Source of the DNA: an uncultured Eubacteriales bacterium
Lineage (GTDB): Bacteria; Bacillota; Clostridia; Christensenellales; Aristaeellaceae
DNA length: 64,000 nucleotides
Direction: 5' to 3'
Assembly: GCA_902778055.1 (NCBI GenBank)
Contig: CACYWL010000015.1
Span: 58,469 to 122,468 of the forward strand
In this document: positions 46,054 to 55,317 of the stretch, piece by piece
Numbering within the stretch: the stretch's first letter is position 1
Layout of the letters: each line of letters opens with the position of its first letter
The notes under the pieces: generated by a model
The model's input: only the letters and a program-made list of their open reading frames with translations
The model's database searches: none
Told to the model about the DNA's origin: nothing
Translations under genes and position numbers: made by a program

Positions 46054-47010
46054 ATGAGCCAGGCGGAAGTGAAAAAAGTCCGGCACAGGATGGGCAAACT
46101 GGAAAGAAAAAACACCCTGGTGGCCTATTCTTTTCTGGCACCCAATTTTATCGGGTTTGCGGTTTTTACGCTGGTCCCGGTGATCTGCGCTGTCCTTCTG
46201 TCGCTGTTTGAGTGGAACGGCGGAGACATTTCCAAACTGAAATTTGTCGGCCTGGAGAACTATGCCACGATTTTCGCGACCAAAAAGGTGGCGGAGAAGG
46301 GCATCGAATACTTCTTCAACCGGGTGGACCTGGGTATCGCGCTGAAGAACACCGTTTACTACACGGTGGTTACGGTGCCGCTGACGATTGTCTGTGCCCT
46401 GGCCCTGGCGCTGCTGCTGAACAAGATCAAGGGCGCGGTGTTCTTCCGGACGGTCTTCTTCTTTCCCTATGTGTCCTCCATGGTGGCTATCTGCGTCTGC
46501 TGGTCCTTCATGCTGATGAAGGACGGCCCCATCAACCAGATCATCATGGCGCTGGGGATCAATTTCAACAAGGGGTGGACCGCGGACAGCACCATGGCCA
46601 TCTGGTCCATTATTCTGGTGAGCGTCTGGCGGAACATGGGCTATTATATGGTCCTGTATCTGGCAGCGCTGCAGGGAATTCCCCGGGAGCTCATGGAAGC
46701 GGCTACGGTGGACGGGGCGAACAAATGGCAGCAGTTCCTGCATGTGACCCTGCCCCAGCTGAAGCCCACCACCTTTTTCGTCTCCGTGATGATGGTCATC
46801 TCCTGCTTCAAGATCTATGACGTGGTGGCAATCATGACGGACGGCGGCCCCGGCCGGGCGACCAAGATGCTGGTGACCTATATCTATGACGAGGCCTTCG
46901 TCAAGGTCCGGTACGGTCAGGCCAGCGCCATCGCCATGATCCTGCTGATCATCGTGCTGGCGGTTACCATGATCCAGTTCAGCTCCGAGAAGAAATTCTC
47001 AAACGACTGA
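46054..47010 (+). CDS. Carbohydrate ABC transporter permease, MalF/UgpA type
   Basis: A 318-residue permease with about six helices. The opening LVAYSFLAPNFIGFAVFTLV, the EAA loop LMEAATVDGANKWQQFLHVT and the segment YDVVAIMTDGGPGRATKMLV are typical. The ATG follows AAGGAAC. It is 20 bases from the next permease gene. It forms the glucuronide-type importer with 44724 and 47030; no ATPase is encoded nearby. Confidence 0.9.
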   Translation: MSQAEVKKVRHRMGKLERKNTLVAYSFLAPNFIGFAVFTLVPVICAVLLSLFEWNGGDISKLKFVGLENYATIFATKKVAEKGIEYFFNRVDLGIALKNTVYYTVVTVPLTIVCALALALLLNKIKGAVFFRTVFFFPYVSSMVAICVCWSFMLMKDGPINQIIMALGINFNKGWTADSTMAIWSIILVSVWRNMGYYMVLYLAALQGIPRELMEAATVDGANKWQQFLHVTLPQLKPTTFFVSVMMVISCFKIYDVVAIMTDGGPGRATKMLVTYIYDEAFVKVRYGQASAIAMILLIIVLAVTMIQFSSEKKFSND

Positions 47011-47029
47011 GGAAGGAGGAGAGAAGAAG

Positions 47030-47896
47030 ATGGAAGCTGCTGTTCACAGCCGGGAAATCCGGAAGGACAACCCGACCCTGCGCAAGATCCTGCGGACGGT
47101 CATCTGGATCCTGCTGATCCTGCTTTCGGCCTTTACCCTGATACCCTTTGTGTGGATGGTCTCCTCCTCGCTGAAGCTGGACCGGGAGGTGTTTGCCTTC
47201 CCGATGCGCTGGATTCCGGAGACCTTTCACTGGGAGAACTATTCCCTGATCTGGCAGCGGGTCCCGCTGGTTACCTATTTCAAAAACACCGCGTTTATCG
47301 CCGTCGTGGTCACCGTCCTGCAGACGCTGACCTCCTCCTTTGCGGCCTATGCTTTCGCAAAGCTGAGCTTCCGGGGGCGGGACGCGCTGTTCCTGTGCTA
47401 TATCGGAACCATTGCGGTGCCGTGGCAGGCCTACATGCTTCCCCAGTTCATCATGATGCGGTCCATGGGACTGTATGATACCCTGTGGGCCATGGTGGTG
47501 CTGCAGGCTTTCTCTGCTTTCGGCGTGTTCCTGATGCGTCAGTTCTACCGTTCGATTCCCTCGGAGCTGTGCGAGGCAGCCCGGCTGGACGGATTAAGCG
47601 AATACGGCATCTGGGCGCGGATCATGCTGCCCCTGTCCAAGGCGGCGATCGCCACGCTGGTCATCTTCACCTTTGTGAGCACCTGGAACGACTACATGGG
47701 CCCGATGATCTACCTGACCCGGGATATCAACAAGACGGTGCAGGTGGGTCTGCGCAGGTTTATCCAGGAGAACTCCAGTGATTACCATCTGATCATGGCA
47801 GCGTCCCTCTGCTCGCTGCTGCCGGTGTCGGTGGTGTTCCTCTGCCTGCAGCGGTACTTTATTGAGGGGATCGCCACGTCGGGGCTGAAGGGATGA
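47030..47896 (+). CDS. Carbohydrate ABC transporter permease, MalG type
   Basis: A 288-residue permease with about six helices. It shows ILLSAFTLIPFVWMVSSSLK, the EAA loop LCEAARLDGLSEYGIWARIM and the MalG-like end IEGIATSGLKG. AAGGAGGAG precedes the ATG. The GH88 gene begins 53 bases downstream in the same operon. Confidence 0.9.
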   Translation: MEAAVHSREIRKDNPTLRKILRTVIWILLILLSAFTLIPFVWMVSSSLKLDREVFAFPMRWIPETFHWENYSLIWQRVPLVTYFKNTAFIAVVVTVLQTLTSSFAAYAFAKLSFRGRDALFLCYIGTIAVPWQAYMLPQFIMMRSMGLYDTLWAMVVLQAFSAFGVFLMRQFYRSIPSELCEAARLDGLSEYGIWARIMLPLSKAAIATLVIFTFVSTWNDYMGPMIYLTRDINKTVQVGLRRFIQENSSDYHLIMAASLCSLLPVSVVFLCLQRYFIEGIATSGLKG

Positions 47897-47948
47897 ACGG
47901 ATACGGGATCACAGTTGCCTGAGTCAATACCGGAGGAGGTACGGAAGC

Positions 47949-49058
47949 TTGCGGAATCGCTATGAAGATGCTCTGAAACGGATCGCGGAAAAATTCAGAA
48001 GGACCGCGGAGACGGCGGCGGAGGAAGGAATCATTCCCTATCAGAGCGCGGAGGGAAAATGGATCGTCAGTCCTTATGACGGAAACAGCTGGTGGACCGG
48101 CGGCTTCTGGCCGGGTCTGATGTGGCAGCTCTGGAAGCTGACGGGGGACGGCTTCTTCCTGACGGAAGCCCGGCGGGCGGAAAAGCTGCTGACGGATGAG
48201 TTCCGTACCTTCCGGAAGCTGAACCATGATGTGGGATTCATGTATCTGCTGTCCTGCGGGGCGGATGCCAAACTGACCGGGGATGAGCAGGCGGAAACGG
48301 ATCTGCTGCACGCGGCGTCCCTGCTGATGGGCCGGTTTAACCCGGCCGGGTTCATCCGGGCCTGGAACGAGCCGGAGCGGACGGGGTTTGCCATTATCGA
48401 CTGCATGATGAACCTGACGCTGCTGTACCGCGCCAGCCGGGATACCGGGGATCCGAGGTTCCGGCAGGTAGCCGGGATCCATGCCGATACCACCCTGCGG
48501 GAATTTCTGCGGGAGGACGGGTCGGTCAGCCACATCATCGAACTGGATCCCGAAACCGGGAAGCGGGTGCGGGAGCACCCGGGCCAGGGCTGGGCGCTGG
48601 GAAGCCAATGGAGCCGGGGGCAGGCCTGGGGGCTGTACGGATTCGCACTGGCCTTCCGCCATCTGCAAAAGCCGGAATATCTGGAGGCAGCGGAGCGGAT
48701 CGCCCGTAATTTTACGGCGCATATCCGGGAGGACGGCCTGACGGACTGCGATTTCTGCCAGCCGGCCGGGGAGGAGCGGATTGACAACATCGCCGGCGCT
48801 GTCGCCGCCTGCGGCCTGATGGAGCTGGCCGGGCTGACGGGAGAGGAAGAATGGGCGGCCCAGGGGCGGCGGCTGGTGGACGGACTGCTGGACCACTGTG
48901 CGGACTGGGGAGACAGCCGCTGCGGCATTCTGACACATTGCACCGCCAGCTATCATGACGACGGCGCGGGAAGGCATACCAATATTCTTTACGGAGACTA
49001 TTTTCTGACAGAAGCGCTGATGCGAATCTGCGGCAGGGACGCGGAGCTGTGGAGCTGA
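47949..49058 (+). CDS. Unsaturated glucuronyl hydrolase-type enzyme (GH88)
   Basis: A 369-residue intracellular (alpha/alpha)6-barrel enzyme. It begins near RYEDALKRIAEKFRRT and contains WWTGGFWPGLMWQLWKLTGD, the catalytic-loop motif LNHDVGFMYLLSCG and QWSRGQAWGLYGFALAF. These are typical of GH88, which removes the unsaturated uronic acid left by polysaccharide lyases. The start is a TTG at 47949 behind GGAGGAGGT; no ATG fits. It is translated just before a beta-glucuronidase-like GH2 gene, and a heparinase-like gene occurs at 13263, so glycosaminoglycan-like or other lyase-cut uronate polymers are plausible substrates. Confidence 0.9.
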   Translation: MRNRYEDALKRIAEKFRRTAETAAEEGIIPYQSAEGKWIVSPYDGNSWWTGGFWPGLMWQLWKLTGDGFFLTEARRAEKLLTDEFRTFRKLNHDVGFMYLLSCGADAKLTGDEQAETDLLHAASLLMGRFNPAGFIRAWNEPERTGFAIIDCMMNLTLLYRASRDTGDPRFRQVAGIHADTTLREFLREDGSVSHIIELDPETGKRVREHPGQGWALGSQWSRGQAWGLYGFALAFRHLQKPEYLEAAERIARNFTAHIREDGLTDCDFCQPAGEERIDNIAGAVAACGLMELAGLTGEEEWAAQGRRLVDGLLDHCADWGDSRCGILTHCTASYHDDGAGRHTNILYGDYFLTEALMRICGRDAELWS

Positions 49059-49082
49059 CGGGAAAAGAGGGGAGAATCCGGC

Positions 49083-50834
49083 ATGGGAGTTCTTTATCCG
49101 CAGAACAATGCGGCGCGGATGACGGTGGATCTGGGCGGGATCTGGGATTTCCGCCTGCAGGGAGACAGCGGGTGGCAGCCGATTGCGGTGCCCGCTTCCT
49201 ACAATGATCAGAGTCCGGATCCGAGGTTCCGGAATTTTGCCGGGGTTTCGGAATACCGCCGGAGGTTTACGATCCCTTCCGCCTGGAAGGGGCTGCGCTG
49301 GTTTCTGCGGTTCGACGCGGTGGCCCACAGCGCCGTCATTCTGCTGAACGGGCGGGAGATTGCGGCGCACCGGGGCGGCTTTCTGCCCTTTGAGGTGGAG
49401 CTGAATGGGCTGATGGAAGCGGGGGAAACCGCGGAGCTGACGGTTCGGGCGGACAACCGCATCAGCCATGACACGCTCCCCATCGGCACCGAGGGGGATA
49501 CCGCCTTCTTCGGATCGGACAATCCGGGGATTCCTTCGGTGGAAGCGGGAAAGAAGTGGCAGCAGGAGCGCGGCATCAATCGGCCTGCCTTTGACTTTTT
49601 CAACTATACCGGGATTCAGCGGCCGGTGCGCCTGGCGGCTACGCCGAAGGCCTACATCCGGGATGTTACGCTGATTCCCTCGGTGAGCGGGGAAGTCCGC
49701 TATGAGGTGGAAACCTCGGACGCGGAGGGAGAAGTGCTGGTAGAGGCGCTGGACGCGGACGGGAATGCGGCGGCCCGCGCCAGCGGCCGGAAGGGGGTTC
49801 TGACGATTCCGCAGCCGAAGCTGTGGGAGCCCCGGCCGGGCACGCCCTATCTCTATACCGCCCGGATTTCCTTCGGGGAGGACCGGTATGAGCAGCCCTT
49901 CGGCATCCGGGAGGTCCGGGTGGAGGGAACCCGCTTCCTGATCAACGGCAGGCCCTTCCGGTTCCACGGCCCCTGCAAGCACGAGGACAGCCCCTTTCAC
50001 GGCCGGGGAATGGATCCCTGCCTGAATGTGACGGATGTGAACCTCTATCGCTGGCTGAATGCCAACTGCTTCCGGACCAGCCATTATCCCTACGCGGAGG
50101 AAATGTATCAGCTCTGCGACCGGGAGGGAATTGTGATCGTGGACGAAACCCCGGCCGTAGGCATGTGGGCGGATGAGCGGTACGGCTGGAACCTGGCGGA
50201 CTACCACGGCCAGGTGCTGCGGGACATGATCGACCGGGATAAAAACCATCCCTGTGTGGTCATGTGGAGCCTGGGGAATGAACCGGATACGGAAAAGTAT
50301 CCGGAGAAGGCATATGATTACTGGCGCCCCCTGTATGAGGCGGCGCACCGGCTGGATCCGCAGAACAGGCCTGTGACGGTGGTAGGGTGCCAGAACAGGT
50401 ATGATGTGGATCAGGTGATCAGGTCCATGGATGTGGTCCTGATCAACCGTTACTACGGCTGGTACAATCTGTCCGGCGACCTGGAGGCGGCCCGGTATGC
50501 TTTCCGGATGGAGCTGGACTGGTGGGAAAAGCAGCAGAAGCCCCTGATTCTTTCCGAATACGGCGCGGATACCGTCGCGGGACTGCATGGCGCGGTGGCG
50601 GAAATGTTTACGGAGGAATTCCAGGTGGCCTATTATGAGGCCATGAGCGAATGCCTGGATGAACGGGATTTTGTGATCGGGGAAATGCCCTGGAACTTTG
50701 CCGATTTTTCTACCTGCCAGGGGCCGATGCGGGTGGGCGGAAACCGGAAAGGCCTGTTTACCCGGGATCGCCGGCCGAAAATGGCAGCGCATTATTTCCG
50801 CCGCAGATGGGGGGAAATGGAGGCGCGGGAGTGA
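49083..50834 (+). CDS. Beta-glucuronidase-like GH2 enzyme
   Basis: A 583-residue intracellular enzyme. The N-terminal sugar-binding domain (YPQNNAARMTVDLGGIWDFR) and Ig-like domain lead to a barrel with FRTSHYPYAEEMYQLCDREG, SLGNEPDTEKYPEKAYDYW with the acid/base Glu, and LILSEYGADTVAGLHG with the nucleophilic Glu. The overall pattern and length match bacterial beta-glucuronidases. The run GGNRKGLFTRDRRPKMAA near the C-terminus, with the N-x-K element that binds the carboxylate, supports glucuronide specificity. It starts 24 bases after GH88 in the same operon. Confidence 0.88.
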   Translation: MGVLYPQNNAARMTVDLGGIWDFRLQGDSGWQPIAVPASYNDQSPDPRFRNFAGVSEYRRRFTIPSAWKGLRWFLRFDAVAHSAVILLNGREIAAHRGGFLPFEVELNGLMEAGETAELTVRADNRISHDTLPIGTEGDTAFFGSDNPGIPSVEAGKKWQQERGINRPAFDFFNYTGIQRPVRLAATPKAYIRDVTLIPSVSGEVRYEVETSDAEGEVLVEALDADGNAAARASGRKGVLTIPQPKLWEPRPGTPYLYTARISFGEDRYEQPFGIREVRVEGTRFLINGRPFRFHGPCKHEDSPFHGRGMDPCLNVTDVNLYRWLNANCFRTSHYPYAEEMYQLCDREGIVIVDETPAVGMWADERYGWNLADYHGQVLRDMIDRDKNHPCVVMWSLGNEPDTEKYPEKAYDYWRPLYEAAHRLDPQNRPVTVVGCQNRYDVDQVIRSMDVVLINRYYGWYNLSGDLEAARYAFRMELDWWEKQQKPLILSEYGADTVAGLHGAVAEMFTEEFQVAYYEAMSECLDERDFVIGEMPWNFADFSTCQGPMRVGGNRKGLFTRDRRPKMAAHYFRRRWGEMEARE

Positions 50835-51070
50835 ATAGTTTTCTATCAAGATGAAACTCTTCCTGGAAATGTAGAAAAAACAAGAAAATCTATAATGAAT
50901 TGATCTATGAAGATTAACTGTCGGGGCGTCACATGTTGTGGCGCTTCGTTTCTTTTCAGTCGAAAACAATACGAATGGTATAAAAAATCTCGCCAAAATC
51001 ATACCAATCGTATCTTCAAAGCAGCAGCCGTCTGCTGTATACTATGCGTGTGCTGGGAGGTGAGTAAGCG
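50835..51070 (+). promoter_or_regulatory. Promoter with long inverted repeat before XRE gene
   Basis: TTCAAA (51015-51020), 17-base spacer, TATACT (51038-51043). Directly upstream, ATACGAATGGTAT (50969-50981) and ATACCAATCGTAT (51001-51013) form a 13-base inverted repeat with one mismatch, 19 bases apart. The right arm abuts the -35 box. No terminator for the GH2 operon was found. Confidence 0.6.
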
Positions 51071-52144
51071 GTGGAAACGAGGCTTGCGGAGAATATCCGG
51101 GTGTTCCGGAAACAGAAGGGATTGACGCAGGAGCAGCTTGCGGAGGTGCTGGGAGTAACCGTTGGTGCGGTGCATAAATGGGAAACCAGGATGTCCACGC
51201 CGGAACTGGACCTAATTACGGAAATGGCGGATTTTTTTGACATATCCGTAGATGTCCTTCTGGGGTATAAAATGAAAGACAATCGACTGCAGGCCACGGT
51301 GGAACGTCTGTGGAAAGCCAGCAATAGCCGGGATTACGATGCGGTTTCAGAAGCGGAAAAGGCGATTCAGAAATACCCACATTCCTTTGATGTAGTGTAT
51401 GCGGCTGCGAACCTTTATTATACCTTTGGCGCAGGGACAAGAAAGGAGTCCTGGCTCAGGCGGGCTATTGAAATGCTTGACAATGCTCGCCTGCTGGTGT
51501 CTCAGTGTACGGATTCCCGGGTAAACGATTCCTGGATTTGCGGTATGATAGCAGAGATGCACGACATGCTGGGTGAAACAGGCAAGGCGCTGGAACTGTT
51601 GAAAGCAAACAACCCCGGTGCGATCTTTAATGACAGGATCGGGATCATGCTGCTGTCCCACGGCGGGGATCCAGAGGAAGCAAATGATTATCTGGAGGAC
51701 GGGCTTCTGCGGGAGATCAGTCGGCTTATGCAGCTTGGGATCGGTTACGCGATGCTGTTTGATGTAAAGAATGACAATGCGTCCGGCATGGAGATGATGC
51801 GCTGGATCATCCCCACCCTAAAAGGACTGAAAAAGACGAATGAGCCGGACTTTATCATGAAAATGATCGTGGTCTTCGACGTCTTCCTGGCAGTCTTTCA
51901 GTACAAGTCCGGCGATCGGAAAGGCGCGGAAGAATCTCTCAGGACAGCAAAGCGCCTGGCCGTTGCCTTTGACGCCGCGCCCAACTATGCGGCGAACCAG
52001 GTGAAATACGTGCGCGAATCGGAAACGACCAACGCCCATGATCTTCTCGGGGAAACCGCCATGGACGCGGTGGAGTTTATCCTGCATGACAAAGATCAGG
52101 AACTGCTGAAGCTCTGGGCGGAAGCATGCGGCCGTGAAGGGTGA
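51071..52144 (+). CDS. XRE-family regulator with helical repeat domain
   Basis: A 357-residue protein. The HTH at the N-terminus reads LTQEQLAEVLGVTVGAVHKW, followed by a linker (ISVDVLLGYKMKDNRL). The remaining 270 residues look like TPR-type helical hairpins (for example AIEMLDNARLLVSQC and TGKALELLKANNPGAI). This architecture is common in clostridial accessory regions and may bind a peptide or protein partner. The start is a GTG at 51071 with GGGAGGTG upstream. The inverted repeat before the promoter is a natural operator candidate. Targets are unknown; the collinear genes downstream are the obvious guess. Confidence 0.8.
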   Translation: METRLAENIRVFRKQKGLTQEQLAEVLGVTVGAVHKWETRMSTPELDLITEMADFFDISVDVLLGYKMKDNRLQATVERLWKASNSRDYDAVSEAEKAIQKYPHSFDVVYAAANLYYTFGAGTRKESWLRRAIEMLDNARLLVSQCTDSRVNDSWICGMIAEMHDMLGETGKALELLKANNPGAIFNDRIGIMLLSHGGDPEEANDYLEDGLLREISRLMQLGIGYAMLFDVKNDNASGMEMMRWIIPTLKGLKKTNEPDFIMKMIVVFDVFLAVFQYKSGDRKGAEESLRTAKRLAVAFDAAPNYAANQVKYVRESETTNAHDLLGETAMDAVEFILHDKDQELLKLWAEACGREG

Positions 52145-52182
52145 GCCGCCCAAAACAACCTTTGAAAAAAGGATCGCGGAGA

Positions 52183-52343
52183 ATGAACATGCAAAAGACT
52201 GAGAACGTCTTTCATAACCGGAATTTCCGGCTGGCATTCTTCTGCAGTCTTTCGGCTCGTCTGTTCTGCTGTTCTTTTGCGTGTTGGGCTTTACCGCCGC
52301 CGCAGTTTTTCTGCTGATGAACAAGCCCGTCAGGGAACTGTAA
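52183..52343 (+). pseudogene. MFS transporter remnant with internal deletion
   Basis: ATG 52183, with GGAGA upstream, opens NMQKTENVFHNRNFRLAFFC, the usual start of an MFS permease. After about 25 codons another frame continues VLGFTAAAVFLLMNKPVREL and stops at TAA 52341, the usual MFS last helix and tail. Most of the roughly 400-codon gene is missing, so two ends were joined out of frame by a deletion. Confidence 0.6.
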
Positions 52344-52398
52344 GGGATACAAAACACCGAAAATAAAAATCGGAAATCTATGAATGGAGGGAATCAGG

Positions 52399-53157
52399 AT
52401 GATTCAACTGAGGAAACCGAACGTCATTCCGGTCAACGATCACATCTGGCTGCTGGATGATCATCACGAGGCAACCTGCTATGTCGTTGCCGGAACAAAG
52501 CAGGCGGCAGTCATCGACACATCCATTGGCTTGTGCAATATCCGGGAGGTGGCGGAATCACTGACATTCCTTCCCCTGATCTGCATCAATACCCATGGTC
52601 ATGGAGACCATATGGGCGGAAACTGGAGCTTTGATAAAGCGTATATGAATCTTGCGGACCTGCCACTCGCCGAGGAATGGATCAACAGCCAGGAAGTGCA
52701 GGAAGCCATGAAACAGTTCGAAATCAGCTACCCGCCTTTTGAGCATGTCGAAGATGGGCACATCTTTGATCTTGGCGGCATTGAACTGGAAGTCATCTAT
52801 CTTCCGGGGCATACAGCAGGCGAAATCGTACTGCTGGACAGGAGGGACAGGATTCTTTTTTCGGGAGATGGGATTGTTCAGCATCTGTGGCTGCAGCTGG
52901 ACGAATCTCTGCCGGTAAGGACGCAGATTCAGAGCATGGAACGGATGCTGCCCCTGCGGAATACCTTCGACACAGTTCTGAACGGCCATATTCAAACACC
53001 TTACGGCGCTGAGCTGTTTGACACATTGTTGGAAGCACTGAAAGATCTGGAAGCCGGTAATACAGCTGGCGACATTGACTATGAATGGCTCGGAAATGTC
53101 AGCAAAGCGCATCCATACCAGCCGGAGGATCGCCGGATTGTCTATAAGGAGAAGTGA
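52399..53157 (+). CDS. Metallo-beta-lactamase-fold hydrolase
   Basis: A 252-residue soluble hydrolase. The zinc-binding motif THGHGDHMGGN (HxHxDH) lies near residue 58; later ligands are in YLPGHTAGEIVLLD and LFSGDGIVQHLW. The fold is that of small MBL hydrolases acting on thioesters, lactones or other compounds; the substrate cannot be assigned. I use ATG 52399 with GGAGGG upstream; ATG 52384 lies right on that ribosome binding site. It is the first complete gene of the accessory series and ends four bases before the next start. Confidence 0.85.
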   Translation: MIQLRKPNVIPVNDHIWLLDDHHEATCYVVAGTKQAAVIDTSIGLCNIREVAESLTFLPLICINTHGHGDHMGGNWSFDKAYMNLADLPLAEEWINSQEVQEAMKQFEISYPPFEHVEDGHIFDLGGIELEVIYLPGHTAGEIVLLDRRDRILFSGDGIVQHLWLQLDESLPVRTQIQSMERMLPLRNTFDTVLNGHIQTPYGAELFDTLLEALKDLEAGNTAGDIDYEWLGNVSKAHPYQPEDRRIVYKEK

Positions 53158-53161
53158 CATC

Positions 53162-54535
53162 ATGAACATCACCACAAAGCAGTTTCAGATTCTGTCAGAC
53201 ATCAACCTGGCTTGGGATTTCCTGACGGACATCTATGACCGGGAGACGGGCAGCGGCGTGGCGGCTCCGTTCTTTGAGTACGCCCTGCAATCCTCCTGGA
53301 TGGATCAGTCTTACAGTTTCCTGGATCGGTTCTGGCTGGACGGGGACAGGGTGGTGGCCTTTGTGTTTTACGAAGCGCCTGTGACGGATATCTTTTTCAG
53401 CGTCCGGAAGGGGTACGAATTCCTGGCGGATGAGCTGGTGGAATATGCCGTTTCCGCCATGCCGAATTTTGAAGGAAAGCAGCGCCTGGTGCTCTTCAAC
53501 GGCCAGGAATACCTGAAAGAAGCGGCGGCGAAACGTGGATTCATCCTGACGGAGGAATACGAGGATCGGCAGTTTGACTTCCGAAACGAACTGAATCATC
53601 CGCTGCCCGAAGGATACCACTTCGTAGACCCGAAGGACGCGGACGGCTTCAAGCTGGCGAAGCTCCTCTGGTACGGCTTCGGCCACGGGGAAAAAGGGCC
53701 CTTCGAGGGCTGGGATCGGGAAGATTGCTCCAACGATTGGACACCCGCCAAATCCTATAAGGGTGTCATCGGCCCCATGACCGCGCCTGCGCCTCATGCC
53801 ACCCATGAATACGACGTGATCATCGCAGATGAAAACGGGGAATACGTCTGCTTCTCCGGTATGTGGTGGGTATCGGAAAACAAATTGGCCTACATGGAAC
53901 CCCTGTGCACCCATCCGGATCATCGCGGGAAGGGACTGGCCTCTTCCGCCCTGTCCAGACACTATCATCGGATGAAGGCCCTGGGTGCCACCCACATGAC
54001 CGGCGGCGGTGATCCTTTTTACGAAAAGCTCGGGTATGGAAAGGGCATCCACTGGACCTTCTGGAAACGGGAGGAAAAGCAGGCGGACGCTCCTTTGACC
54101 AACCCCAGCCGGGCCGTCAGCTCAGATGCCGCGGAAGTCGCCGCTCTCGCCTGTGAATTGTGGCCGGAGCATTCCTTGGAAGAGATGACAGAAGAATTTG
54201 AATCCCTGCTCGCCCGGGAGGATGCGGCAGTCTTTCTGTACAGGGAGCATGAGGAAGCCGTGGGTTTTGCACAGTGCCAGCTCCGCCATGACTATGTGGA
54301 AGGAACGGAAACCAGCCCTGTGGGGTATCTGGAGGGAATCTACGTCCGGGAAGGCGTGCGTCGGCAGGGCGTCGCCCGCAAATTGCTGGCCGCGTGCGAA
54401 GGCTGGGCAAAAGCGAAAGGCTGCAGGGAATTTGCCAGCGACTGCGAGCTGGATAACACGGACAGCCAGCATTTTCACCGGGCCGTCGGCTTTGAGGAAG
54501 CCAACCGGATCGTGGCGTTTGTGAAAAAGCTGTGA
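53162..54535 (+). CDS. Two-domain GNAT acetyltransferase
   Basis: A 457-residue protein with two GNAT modules. The first has CTHPDHRGKGLASSAL with the acetyl-CoA loop near residue 255. The second, after about residue 310, has GIYVREGVRRQGVARKLLAA near residue 400 and ends DNTDSQHFHRAVGFEEANR, which resembles aminoglycoside 6'-N-acetyltransferases. The first 120 residues form an extra N-terminal region. ATG 53162 has AAGGAGAA upstream. It could modify a small molecule such as an antibiotic or polyamine; the substrate is not known. Confidence 0.85.
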   Translation: MNITTKQFQILSDINLAWDFLTDIYDRETGSGVAAPFFEYALQSSWMDQSYSFLDRFWLDGDRVVAFVFYEAPVTDIFFSVRKGYEFLADELVEYAVSAMPNFEGKQRLVLFNGQEYLKEAAAKRGFILTEEYEDRQFDFRNELNHPLPEGYHFVDPKDADGFKLAKLLWYGFGHGEKGPFEGWDREDCSNDWTPAKSYKGVIGPMTAPAPHATHEYDVIIADENGEYVCFSGMWWVSENKLAYMEPLCTHPDHRGKGLASSALSRHYHRMKALGATHMTGGGDPFYEKLGYGKGIHWTFWKREEKQADAPLTNPSRAVSSDAAEVAALACELWPEHSLEEMTEEFESLLAREDAAVFLYREHEEAVGFAQCQLRHDYVEGTETSPVGYLEGIYVREGVRRQGVARKLLAACEGWAKAKGCREFASDCELDNTDSQHFHRAVGFEEANRIVAFVKKL

Positions 54536-54571
54536 GCCGCAAAATACAAATCGAAACAGGAGAAGACCGAA

Positions 54572-55288
54572 ATGAGTAATATTGAGAAATACCGGCAATA
54601 CTTCACAAAGGACTATCTGATGGGGCCGAATTCATTCCGCCTGTTGGATGAACTGATCCGCAGGAAGCCATCGGACGCCCGGTTTCACCGCACCCTGGAT
54701 CTGGGCTGCGGCTTTGCCCTGACCTCCTTTTTCATCGCCAACGAAACAGACGCGGATTATGTGTACGCCTATGATCTGTGGATCCCCGCGACGGAAAACT
54801 ACCGGAGGATCCAGGATAACCATTTGGAGGACAGGGTCATTCCGATCCACGGCGACGCCATGGAGTTGCCTTTTTCCCATGAATACTTTGACGCGATCGT
54901 CAGCGTTGACGCCTATCATTACTTCGGCTGCAGGGGAAAAGTATTTGCCGAAAAGATCCTGCCGTTTGTCAAAAAAGGCGGCTATGTGATGATCGCCGTT
55001 CCGGGACTGAAGGAGCAGCCCCAGGGCGATCTCAAGCGGCTGTTTGAAACATGGGCCGAAGGGGACGACGCCCAGCTGTTCAAAACAGCGGCCTGGTGGG
55101 AAGAACTTCTGAAAAATGAATGCGGGGAAAAATGCGATATCACCGTGAAGGAAGCGGAATGCTTTGATATAGCCTGGCAGGAGTGGTTTGATTCAGGACA
55201 TGAATACGGAATCCGCGACAGGAATTTCCTGCAAAAAGGACTGGACAGGATCCTGAACTTTGTCTTGATCTATGTAAGAAAGAACTGA
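54572..55288 (+). CDS. SAM-dependent methyltransferase
   Basis: A 238-residue class I methyltransferase. Motif I is LDLGCGFALTSFFIANE near residue 44, the acidic post-I loop is VYAYDLWIPA, and motif IV is FDAIVSVDAYHYFGCRG. The substrate is unknown, but small-molecule methyltransferases of the UbiE/Methyltransf_11 type look like this. AACAGGAGAAG lies upstream of the ATG. It follows the GNAT gene by 36 bases. Confidence 0.88.
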   Translation: MSNIEKYRQYFTKDYLMGPNSFRLLDELIRRKPSDARFHRTLDLGCGFALTSFFIANETDADYVYAYDLWIPATENYRRIQDNHLEDRVIPIHGDAMELPFSHEYFDAIVSVDAYHYFGCRGKVFAEKILPFVKKGGYVMIAVPGLKEQPQGDLKRLFETWAEGDDAQLFKTAAWWEELLKNECGEKCDITVKEAECFDIAWQEWFDSGHEYGIRDRNFLQKGLDRILNFVLIYVRKN

Positions 55289-55317
55289 CGGGGGCTTAAA
55301 CCGAGAGGAGAAAAAAG

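Noticed and set aside
47859..51002. Minus-strand frame of 1047 codons across GH88 and GH2
   Set aside because: Antisense shadow of two genes with intact catalytic motifs; composition is low-complexity Pro/Arg/His.
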